DNA of 7,634 nucleotides from Thermoproteota archaeon (GTDB lineage Archaea > Korarchaeota > Korarchaeia > Korarchaeales > Korarchaeaceae), in NCBI GenBank assembly GCA_021158805.1, contig JAGGTZ010000115.1, positions 1 through 7,634 on the forward strand, given 5' to 3'. The translations under genes and the position numbers were made by a program. The notes under the pieces were generated by a model. That model was given only the letters and a program-made list of their open reading frames with translations, was not told the DNA's origin and made no database searches. Shown piece by piece: positions 1-5,585 of this stretch; the stretch's first letter is position 1, and every line of letters starts with the position of its first letter.

Positions 1-963
1 ATTTTAACTGGAGGAGACCCGCTTATGCGATCAGACTTGGAGGAGTTGATAAGATATGCTAGAAACTCCGGACTAAGGCTGGGGATAGCGCCGACAGTCA
101 CTGAGATGCTAGATGGTGCTTTAGACCTTCTTAGGAGTTATGGGATAAGATACATCTCCATAAGCCTCGACGGAATGCGGGCCACACATAATAGCATCAG
201 GGGGGTTGAAGGCCACTTCGAAGAGACGGTGGATATCCTCAGAGGGCTGACTGGGCCAGATTGGATGCTCCAAGTAAACACCTTAGTTGCTAAAGAAACA
301 GTCAACGACCTTCCGGAGGTTGTGGAACTACTGCAAAATCTAGGCGTGAAGATATGGGAACTTTTCTTCCTGATAAAGGTCGGTAGAGGGACCGAGTTGA
401 CAGATCTAACGCCCCAAGAGTACGAAGACGTGATGCACTTTCTCTACGAGGTTGCATCCCATGGCTTTGAGGTTCGAACGGTCGAGGCTCCCTTCTTCAG
501 GAGAGTGGTAGCCACTAGGGAGAGGCCAGCCTTTAGTGAGGAGGATATAGAGGAGATAGCTACTATGTTCGGGTTGGGTTCTCTGTACAAGAGGCTAAGC
601 CTTGAGCTATTAGAGAGGATGGGGCCGCCTCATGGTAAACCAAGACTCAAATCGGCACACACCAGGGATGGTCATGGTATCATCTTCGTTTCATACAACG
701 GAGATATCTACCCCAGCGGTTTCACGCCCCTCAGGCTAGGGAATATCAAGGTCAACAGCTTGGTAAATGTGTACAGAGGAAACAAGTTACTGGGAAAGAT
801 AAGGAAGGCCGAATTCGGAGGAAAATGCGGTGTCTGTGAGTTCAGGCATATGTGTGGCGGTAGCAGGGCTAGAGCTTTCTCGATCACGGGAGATGTACTT
901 GAGGAGGATCCTGCCTGTATCTACATACCAAGAGGTTTGGAGAAGTCTGTAGACACCAGTTAA
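1..963 (+). CDS. Radical SAM/SPASM-domain protein, 5'-truncated by the window edge
   Basis: The frame is open to base 1, so this is the last 320 residues of a longer protein. The fragment begins I-L-T-G-G-D-P-L-M-R, the radical SAM GGEP-type motif (here GGDP) that contacts S-adenosylmethionine. The CxxxCxxC loop that binds the catalytic 4Fe-4S cluster must lie off the window. The barrel continues with SISLDG (about residue 54) and NTLVAK (about 93). The C-terminus has C276, C279, C285 and C306 (C-x2-C-x5-C-x20-C) in a GKCGVCEFRHMCGGSRARAF context, a SPASM-like auxiliary cluster site. From memory, CGGSRARA plus YPSGF resembles the AhbC/AhbD/NirJ heme-modifying enzymes and the TIGR04053 (BA_1875) family. 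The substrate cannot be told from this fragment; heme or peptide modification are the options. The ATG at 25 is internal, not the start. The gene ends with TAA and faces a convergent membrane-protein gene. Confidence 0.9.
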   Translation: MLTGGDPLMRSDLEELIRYARNSGLRLGIAPTVTEMLDGALDLLRSYGIRYISISLDGMRATHNSIRGVEGHFEETVDILRGLTGPDWMLQVNTLVAKETVNDLPEVVELLQNLGVKIWELFFLIKVGRGTELTDLTPQEYEDVMHFLYEVASHGFEVRTVEAPFFRRVVATRERPAFSEEDIEEIATMFGLGSLYKRLSLELLERMGPPHGKPRLKSAHTRDGHGIIFVSYNGDIYPSGFTPLRLGNIKVNSLVNVYRGNKLLGKIRKAEFGGKCGVCEFRHMCGGSRARAFSITGDVLEEDPACIYIPRGLEKSVDTS

Positions 964-1120
964 TGGATTAATTCCCCTAAAATTGCGAAGAGTTACTGGA
1001 ACTACATATCCTTCACCGTTAATGTAAATTCACTTGAGACCGTAGCACCGTACTTGCTGTTATAGGTGGATTATACCCATTAAGGTAGCTTAGAACCTTT
1101 AGAGCACCCCCAGACCCACC

Positions 1121-1663
1121 CTAGGACCTACCTTCTATAGAATCGTCTGAGCTTCCTAGCTTAGACTCCCTCCGCCAGAGTAGGAATGCGAGTAGCACAA
1201 CCACAGACCCTATAATCGTAATGAGGGAGCCCGATCCAACTTTTATGAAACTCGATATCATTTGACCAGCTTTAGGCATTTGGAGGGCTAACTGGCTCTT
1301 TAGAGTATTAATTCTGGTTAGCCACACGATACCTGCAAGTAAACCAGCTATCCCAGATATGAGAGAGATAGATCTCCTAAAGATTGCGATAAAGGAGGTT
1401 ACGATAGCTGTGATATGGAGGATCAGCGTTAGGTATACGATACCTGATCCCCCACTAGTAGAGCCGTGCATTGCTTCAAGCCTCTGAATAAGCCCTAAAA
1501 ATTCAAGGAGAGAATATCTCACCCCTCCCAAAATGGGAACAGTTATAGAAATCCATGGAAGGAACAGACCAGCTAGAAGGAGTATGAATCCAATGATAAC
1601 GGAGATACCAGAATATTCAGGGGTATGGATGGATCTGTTACTCAAACATATCCCACAAAACAA
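1121..1663 (-). CDS. Small four-helix integral membrane protein, unknown function
   Basis: This is a 180-residue protein that I do not recognise. It has four hydrophobic segments at about residues 20-43, 75-95, 99-117 and 141-163, short charged loops (FRR at 95-97, WRRESK at 163-168) and an acidic, Ser-rich tail. The first helix holds G-L-F-L-P-W, a Pro-Trp motif seen in many small archaeal and bacterial membrane proteins without assigned function. The longest frame starts at a TTG (1661-1663) with no good ribosome site. A second TTG at 1643-1645 (174 residues) follows GGGAT at close spacing and sits about 33 bases after a weak TATA-like stretch, so it may be the real start. The gene converges on the radical SAM gene and is separated from nrdG by 364 bases, so it is probably a single-gene unit. 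The consistent hydrophobic pattern supports a real gene, but no homology claim is made. Confidence 0.7.
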   Translation of the reverse strand: MFCGICLSNRSIHTPEYSGISVIIGFILLLAGLFLPWISITVPILGGVRYSLLEFLGLIQRLEAMHGSTSGGSGIVYLTLILHITAIVTSFIAIFRRSISLISGIAGLLAGIVWLTRINTLKSQLALQMPKAGQMISSFIKVGSGSLITIIGSVVVLLAFLLWRRESKLGSSDDSIEGRS

Positions 1664-2027
1664 TAGGTCTATCTAATAATATCACTCTATCGGATTCAGG
1701 GTACTTCTGTTATGAGGGAGGTTATAGCTGCTCTGATTTAGTAGGTAGATGTGACCTCTATTGTGGGCCTGTGGCATATACGGGATGTTTAAAGATAATG
1801 ACAGGAGTAGAAGGGCCCATTTCTCGGAGCGATTTAACTGTGATCCTGAAGATGCCATATGTAGCGGTGCCAGGCACTCAAAGTTGGGGACTGGAGCCTT
1901 GGAAAAGACCGTATGCCCGCTGTGGGGTTCATGACTTTGGTAGGAGAATTCGCTCCTTGAATCCCTTTATAGTTCCTCACAGCGTATTTTTTCAGCAACT
2001 AATTATGTCCTATTTAGCAAATTCGCC
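1664..2027. other. 364-base stretch with no convincing gene
   Basis: This lies between the 5' end of the membrane-protein gene and the 3' end of nrdG. A plus-strand frame of 86 codons (1771-2031) is open, but its composition is unlike the neighbouring proteins, it overlaps the end of nrdG, and it matches no family I know. Visible elements are a TATA-like TTTAAAGATA at 1789-1798, a short hairpin (AGGAG/CTCCT with six-base loop, 1942-1957) and a run of six T at 1986-1991 on the plus strand. These could bound a small plus-strand RNA, or be chance in AT-rich spacer. No tRNA, SRP RNA, RNase P RNA or clear C/D box pattern was seen. Confidence 0.4.
1672..1683 (-). promoter_or_regulatory. Weak TATA-like element for the membrane-protein gene
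   Basis: The minus strand reads GATATTATTAGA here. An archaeal TATA box centred near 1678 would place transcription start near 1651, a few bases before the TTG at 1645 and downstream of the TTG at 1663. This slightly favours the shorter protein. The match to TTTATATA is poor, so the call is tentative. Confidence 0.25.
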
Positions 2028-2741
2028 TTAGCCATCTAACCAATATCTTATAGCCACTGGCCTACCAGAGAGATCGCGGAGTTCTTCTTCAGCTCTCATT
2101 AACAGATCTCTCTCAGGGTTACACCTCAGCTCGCACCACTTCTCATCGCGGGGATTTACTAAAGGAGGGCCAATGATAGGATAAATCACGATCTCGTACT
2201 CAGCGTCCTCAATACTAGCTAGGGCTTCCTCTGCGTACCTACTGAGAACATCCAGTTTAAGGGACCTCACTATAGGGACCCTAATCTCCAGCTTCTTTAC
2301 TCTGTGCGAGGCGATCTTTAGTCCTTCGATGAACCTCTGCCATATTGTTACCGCTTCTCCTAGAGGTAGTCCATAGAGTTCCTCTGGGGGGATCTTCATG
2401 TCAGTAGCTAAGTGATCTACCTCAACCCTCTCCAACAGGGACAATAACCTATCAGGAAGGGTTAAGTTCGTGTTAAGACTAATGTTCATACCTAGAAGTC
2501 TTACTTCTCTCAGGAGATCCACGAGGGGCCTCCACTGCATTAGGGGCTCACCCCCAGTTACATGGAAGTAGTCTATCAATCCCCTGGACGGGATAAGATC
2601 ATTCATGAGGTTATCTATACTTAAAGGGAAGCACACGGATGGATCTGACGATGCAAGGAGGTGGTTATGGCAGAAAGGACACTTAAGATTACATCCACAG
2701 AGCCAGAGAGTGAAGGTTACAGCTTCTCTCACATCTACCAT
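2028..2741 (-). CDS. nrdG: Anaerobic ribonucleoside-triphosphate reductase activating protein (radical SAM)
   Basis: This 237-residue radical SAM activase uses reductively cleaved S-adenosylmethionine to abstract hydrogen from the catalytic glycine of NrdD. The cluster motif is C17-N-L-K-C21-P-F-C24-H-N, and the SAM-contacting motif is TGGEP at 62-66. The N-terminal pattern V-D-V-x4-TFTLWLCGCNLKCPFCHN matches the archaeal NrdG2-type activases (TIGR02495-like, from memory). The residues after the barrel are also typical, including NTN (about 90-92), DMK and a PIIGPPLVNP segment. The gene lies directly downstream of nrdD in the same frame, 42 bases after its stop, which supports co-transcription. 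The ATG at 2741 is the only standard start in frame after the nrdD stop and has only a weak GGAAG ribosome site. The family's usual preceding residues (G-W-K-x-x-S) are encoded just upstream, so the true N-terminus is uncertain. Confidence 0.93.
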   Translation of the reverse strand: MVDVREAVTFTLWLCGCNLKCPFCHNHLLASSDPSVCFPLSIDNLMNDLIPSRGLIDYFHVTGGEPLMQWRPLVDLLREVRLLGMNISLNTNLTLPDRLLSLLERVEVDHLATDMKIPPEELYGLPLGEAVTIWQRFIEGLKIASHRVKKLEIRVPIVRSLKLDVLSRYAEEALASIEDAEYEIVIYPIIGPPLVNPRDEKWCELRCNPERDLLMRAEEELRDLSGRPVAIRYWLDG

Positions 2742-2790
2742 ACTTAAGGACTTCCATCCAGCTCCTAAGATGTGGATAGGATATCACCTC
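2742..2790 (-). promoter_or_regulatory. nrdD-nrdG junction: strong Shine-Dalgarno over the stop codon, plus in-frame NrdG-like codons
   Basis: The minus strand reads GAGGTGAT at 2790-2783, an eight-base match to the anti-Shine-Dalgarno complement AGGAGGTGAT, and the nrdD TGA lies inside it. The TGA is followed in the same frame by 14 sense codons up to the nrdG ATG, reading Y-P-I-H-I-L-G-A-G-W-K-S-L-S. The last part (GWKSLS) looks like the conserved start of NrdG-type activases. No ATG, GTG or TTG occurs in frame in this stretch; ATC codons stand 5 and 11 bases after the Shine-Dalgarno match. A stem of CTTAGGA (2769-2763) with TCCT(T)AAG (2750-2743) could shorten the distance from the site to the ATG at 2741. 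Confidence 0.6.
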
Positions 2791-4613
2791 AGCTGTGGGT
2801 TGTGGTAATGGACCCTCGTCTTGAATTCCCTTCTCCTAGACGGGTTCCAGTTCTTAAGGGGTCTATAGTAACCGATTATCCTGCTCCATAATTCCACATT
2901 GCTACTGCCGCAGTAGGGGCAGCTTGCGAGAAGCCCTGTACTAGATCTATTACAATCCCTGCAGACAGTCACTGCTGGTGTGAAGCTCCAGTAGACTAGA
3001 TCAGTCTCAGTAAGTCTTCTAACGAGTTTTGCTAGGGACTCAGGATCGGTCTCCTCCCCTAAGAAAATGTGCATCATCACACCGCCAGTGAAGCTTTTCT
3101 GAACTCTTTCCTCTATCTCTATCCTCTGGGCGAGGCTAATTTCCCCATAGTAGGGGGCTATGCTGGTGCTGTAAATGGGATTTTCTGGATCCGGCATATA
3201 CTCTAAGAGCTCCGGGTACCTACGGAGATCCCCTATCGCTAACTTGGCTGCTGCTGACTCACCTGGGACCTCCTCGACATTCCAAGGAGTGCCTGTTTCC
3301 CTCATCCAGCTTCTCGCAGTGCTAACTATATGATCTACCACGGACCTCATCCAGTCAGCTGCTCTGATGAAGTCGGGTCTGGCTCCCTCAAACCAGAGCT
3401 TTGGATTTCCTTCCACTATAGCAGCTGCCTCGGGAAGCCCTATTACTCCTACCGTGTTGAAGTAAGTCGAGGGAAATTCCTCAAGATACTCCTTAACCAT
3501 GCTGTAGATGAAGGGGTACCTCCTCATGAGAGAGACGTATCTTCTCCTGAACCAATCCCCAGCAAGCTTCACTAGCTGTAAAATACGATCAAGCTTCTGT
3601 AGGAACTTAGAATCGTCTCCTCCTGATTCTAGAGCTATCCTTGGCAAGTTCACTGTAGTAACGCCAACCGATCCCGTCACATCTGGTACAGCCCAGATCC
3701 CCCCAAACCTCCTTCTCTCAATAATCTCCATAGAATTATTTGTCATAAACTCTTTAGCAAGACCGAGCTCTCCCCTATCTATTGAGATCCTGCAGCACAT
3801 CGCATATGCTGCGTCGGGATCAACTACCCTAGAATTGAGCCAGTAAAAGCTACCTCTTTTACTGGTAGCTGTGAATACAGCTTCGAAGACCTCCGGATCC
3901 TCGTATATAACTCTACTGGTAGCCATTATCGTGGGTATCGGGAAGGTGAAAGGCTGTCCTGCACTATCTCCTTCCCTCAGAATCTCGGCGAAGGCAATGA
4001 CGAACTTTTTCCCTTCCTCTATATAAGTACCTAAGGATCTCTCCTTCCTCCCATTATAGACAGCCAGATCTTCTTCAAGCATTTTCCTCGGTGCATCAAG
4101 CACAATCGTGAAGTTAGTGAAAGGAGTCTGCATACCTACCCTACTAGGGAAGTTGAGGTTGTAGACAAGTCTCTGAACCTGCTGCTTCAGGTGTCTGGTG
4201 TCATTTACTTCTCTTATGAAGGGACCTGCATATAGCTCAACTGCTGAGAAGGCCTGGGCTCCACTGAAGTAGTGCTGGAGCGTTATGAGATAATTGGCGA
4301 CATGATCAACGAAACTATCCAAATGCTTGGCCGGCCTAGCAGCTATTGTTGGTGTTCTAAGTCCTCTCTCAAGGAGTCTGGATATACTGTGCCCTGTGCA
4401 GTATGGTATGTAGAAACTGTAAGGAAGCTTATGTATGTAGATAATTCCTTGCTCATGGGCCCCGAGGAGGTTGCTGGGGAGTATTCTTAGTCTCTTCATT
4501 GACCTCTCCATGAAGTAGGAGAAGAACCCGGTGGGTCCGGGATATCTGTTCGCATTCTCTAGGACATCTAGCCTCCCTCTGGAGGCATAGCTCTCGATGG
4601 GATCCTCAAACAT
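2784..4613 (-). CDS. nrdD: Anaerobic (class III) ribonucleoside-triphosphate reductase, glycyl radical enzyme
   Basis: This 609-residue cytoplasmic enzyme reduces ribonucleoside triphosphates to deoxynucleotides under anoxic conditions. The glycyl radical site is G581 in S-R-I-I-G-Y-Y-R-P, followed by the usual N-W-N-x4-R-x-E-F-K ending. Four zinc ligands precede it: C551, C554, C565 and C568. The probable active-site cysteines are C72 in IPYCTGH and C273/C274 in AMCCRIS; these correspond in position to C79 and C290 of the phage T4 enzyme (605 residues, from memory). Other family blocks are HEQGIIYIHKL (53-63), GSVGVTTVNLPRIAL (314-328), FNTVGVIGLPEA (385-396) and FTGGVMMHIFLGE (508-520). The protein begins almost at the catalytic domain (E-N-A-N-R at 19-23) and lacks the N-terminal ATP-cone of longer homologues, so dATP inhibition through a cone is not expected. 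The ATG start has a consistent TATA-like box and palindrome upstream. It is first in an operon with nrdG. Confidence 0.96.
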   Translation of the reverse strand: MFEDPIESYASRGRLDVLENANRYPGPTGFFSYFMERSMKRLRILPSNLLGAHEQGIIYIHKLPYSFYIPYCTGHSISRLLERGLRTPTIAARPAKHLDSFVDHVANYLITLQHYFSGAQAFSAVELYAGPFIREVNDTRHLKQQVQRLVYNLNFPSRVGMQTPFTNFTIVLDAPRKMLEEDLAVYNGRKERSLGTYIEEGKKFVIAFAEILREGDSAGQPFTFPIPTIMATSRVIYEDPEVFEAVFTATSKRGSFYWLNSRVVDPDAAYAMCCRISIDRGELGLAKEFMTNNSMEIIERRRFGGIWAVPDVTGSVGVTTVNLPRIALESGGDDSKFLQKLDRILQLVKLAGDWFRRRYVSLMRRYPFIYSMVKEYLEEFPSTYFNTVGVIGLPEAAAIVEGNPKLWFEGARPDFIRAADWMRSVVDHIVSTARSWMRETGTPWNVEEVPGESAAAKLAIGDLRRYPELLEYMPDPENPIYSTSIAPYYGEISLAQRIEIEERVQKSFTGGVMMHIFLGEETDPESLAKLVRRLTETDLVYWSFTPAVTVCRDCNRSSTGLLASCPYCGSSNVELWSRIIGYYRPLKNWNPSRRREFKTRVHYHNPQLR

Positions 4614-4620
4614 AACGATC

Positions 4621-4645
4621 TATTGGATGGATAATCCATCCAATA
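4621..4645. promoter_or_regulatory. Perfect 25-bp palindrome, candidate operator of nrdDG
   Basis: The arms TATTGGATGGAT (4621-4632) and ATCCATCCAATA (4634-4645) are exact reverse complements around a single A at 4633. The element starts 8 bases upstream of the nrdD ATG, overlaps the end of the TATA-like box and covers the expected transcription start. Such placement is typical of an archaeal repressor site that blocks TBP or RNA polymerase. The regulator is not identifiable; NrdR, the bacterial nrd regulator, is not implied. The same bases could also form a hairpin in a longer transcript. Confidence 0.7.
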
Positions 4646-4650
4646 TTAAA
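4642..4650 (-). promoter_or_regulatory. TATA-like box of the nrdDG operon
   Basis: The minus strand reads TTTAATATT, close to the archaeal TTTAWATA consensus. With its centre near 4646, start of transcription about 26 bases downstream would fall near 4620, giving a leader of about seven bases before the ATG at 4613. The 3' end of the box lies inside the palindrome. Confidence 0.55.
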
Positions 4651-4797
4651 CGGTATTCACCTCACTTCATCTCCGCGCATAATACGGACTTGTGGAGCTA
4701 CTTCCATGCTAATGAGTTTAACTGCGCTCTTTTCGCACTTTCTCTCCCTTTAGGTATTCCGAAAATAATTATTATCATATCCCCTCTACGTCTAAAC

Positions 4798-4806
4798 ATT
4801 TAAAAG
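4798..4806 (+). promoter_or_regulatory. TATA-like box of the MNT/HEPN gene pair
   Basis: The plus strand reads ATTTAAAAG. Its centre at about 4802 lies about 26 bases before the ATG at 4828, which suits a leaderless transcript starting at or next to that ATG. An AT-rich stretch at 4763-4775, including the palindrome AATAATTATT, is an alternative promoter that would leave room to use the GGAG at 4819-4822 as ribosome site. Confidence 0.45.
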
Positions 4807-4827
4807 CCTCTGTCGTGCGGAGTGCTG

Positions 4828-5151
4828 ATGATAGCTCTGCTCGAGGATCTCAGGACCCGTAAGGAATGGAGAGCCCTAGTTAGGGCCTTCATAGAGGAGC
4901 TTTCCTCGCTGCCCGTCAGGCAAGTGATTGCCCTTCCTTCACCCGATGATAAGGTATACGATAGCAATGTGCTCGTAGTCTTAGAAGAGGACACCCCGGA
5001 GGATACGATGGAGGTAGTGAAAGCGGCAGTGAGGGCTGAGAGGAGGATGGGTGTAGAGGGGATCCTGAGCCCATTGGCAGTTGGGGCATGGGATTCAGAT
5101 GCAGTCAGGAGATTCATGGCTAAAGCTGAAAAAGGCCGAGAAACTGCTTGA
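4828..5151 (+). CDS. MNT-like (minimal nucleotidyltransferase fold) protein with degenerate active site, putative antitoxin
   Basis: This 107-residue protein precedes and overlaps a HEPN gene, the standard arrangement of archaeal MNT-HEPN modules. In HepT-MntA systems the MNT protein neutralises the HEPN RNase by adding AMP to a tyrosine. The core here reads V-I-A-L-P-S-P-D-D-K-V-Y-D45-S-N47-V-L-V-V-L, which lines up with the usual G-S-x(9-12)-D-x-D-hydrophobic strand. The GS pair is missing (Leu-Pro), the second metal-binding Asp is Asn47, and the later strand (GVEGILS, 75-81) has Glu77 where the third Asp would be expected. The assignment therefore rests on fold pattern, size and neighbour. 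Catalysis is doubtful; it may act by binding alone. I chose the ATG at 4828, which has GGAG five bases upstream and a well-placed TATA-like box. A GTG two codons earlier (4822) is possible. Confidence 0.65.
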   Translation: MIALLEDLRTRKEWRALVRAFIEELSSLPVRQVIALPSPDDKVYDSNVLVVLEEDTPEDTMEVVKAAVRAERRMGVEGILSPLAVGAWDSDAVRRFMAKAEKGRETA

Positions 5152-5461
5152 AGAAGCTGAGAAAGATTTAGAAGTAGGCTGCTTCAATAAAGCAGTCTCA
5201 GCATCTTACTTTGCTGTCAGGTTGGCTGCAGAGGCGATGCTCAAGGGAGTGATTACTACCAAGGACGATAAGATAGCCAACGCTGTGGGGAGAGTGCTGG
5301 GAAGTGATGTAAGAGAGGAGATTATGTGGATCTATGAGGAAAGAAAGAAGGCAGATCATAGGCCCTTCTTCTTCGATGAGAAAAGGGCCTCTTTGGTTTT
5401 CGGTAAGGCTTCAGAAGTCTTCGAGAAGATTAAGGAGGAAATCTCCTCATTGGAGGAGTGA
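5099..5461 (+). CDS. HEPN-domain protein, putative RNase toxin partner of the MNT-like protein
   Basis: This 120-residue, wholly helical protein follows the HEPN pattern. Helix 1-2 reads AEKLLEEAEKDLEVGCFNKA (13-32), then SASYFAVRLAAEAMLKGV (34-51). The later helix carries R82-K-K-A-D-H87, an R-x4-H motif that in HEPN RNases forms the catalytic pair at the dimer interface. It is followed by FFFDEKRASLVFGKASEVFEKIKEE, like the ends of UPF0332-type HEPN proteins. The residue two after His is Pro, not the Tyr of the R-x4-H-x-Y motif that MntA modifies in HepT. RNase activity is inferred from the motif only. The ATG at 5099 fits the usual short lead before the first helix and gives a 53-base overlap with the MNT-like gene, suggesting translational coupling. 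A TTG at 5081 would add six residues. Some HEPN proteins act in other complexes, so a toxin role is not certain. Confidence 0.8.
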   Translation: MQSGDSWLKLKKAEKLLEEAEKDLEVGCFNKAVSASYFAVRLAAEAMLKGVITTKDDKIANAVGRVLGSDVREEIMWIYEERKKADHRPFFFDEKRASLVFGKASEVFEKIKEEISSLEE

Positions 5462-5546
5462 TCCGGCATGCTACATATAAGCACCGCTCATCTAACTAGG
5501 CAACGGCTGAGGCCTCCCAGATAATTGGTTTAGAAGCTATTGATAC

Positions 5547-5564
5547 AATTTTAACGGGAAAATT
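5547..5564. terminator. Possible bidirectional terminator between convergent genes
   Basis: AATTTT (5547-5552) and AAAATT (5559-5564) are exact inverted arms around a six-base loop, in the 124-base gap between the ends of the HEPN gene and the large minus-strand gene. Both strands offer T-rich 3' sides. The stem is AT-only and the T-runs are short, so this is a weak call. Confidence 0.3.
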
Positions 5565-5585
5565 ATATCGAGTTATTGATGTAGA

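Noticed and set aside
470..482. GGTTCGAACGG, resembling the T-loop of a tRNA
   Set aside because: It lies within the radical SAM coding frame, and no acceptor or anticodon stem could be built around it.
1624..1636. TATGGATGGATCT, resembling one arm of the nrdD palindrome; GGATGGAT also occurs at about 2637-2644
   Set aside because: Neither has the second arm, and both lie inside coding sequence, so they are probably chance half-matches rather than further operator sites.
1771..2031. Open plus-strand frame of 86 codons between the membrane gene and nrdG
   Set aside because: It overlaps the nrdG end, has no clear ribosome site, no recognisable motif and a residue pattern unlike a folded protein. 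It is treated as chance.
2028..2741. Alternative identity of this gene as QueE or another activase such as a pyruvate formate-lyase activase
   Set aside because: Direct placement after nrdD and the TFTLWLCGCNLKCPFCHN block favour an NrdG-type activase.
4764..4773. AT-only palindrome AATAATTATT in the divergent promoter region
   Set aside because: Short AT-only palindromes are common in archaeal promoter DNA; without repeats or conservation it does not support an operator call.
4800..5117. Minus-strand frame opposite the MNT-like gene
   Set aside because: It is Ser/Thr/Leu-rich, typical of the antisense of a charged protein, and the plus-strand frame has promoter, ribosome site and partner-gene support.
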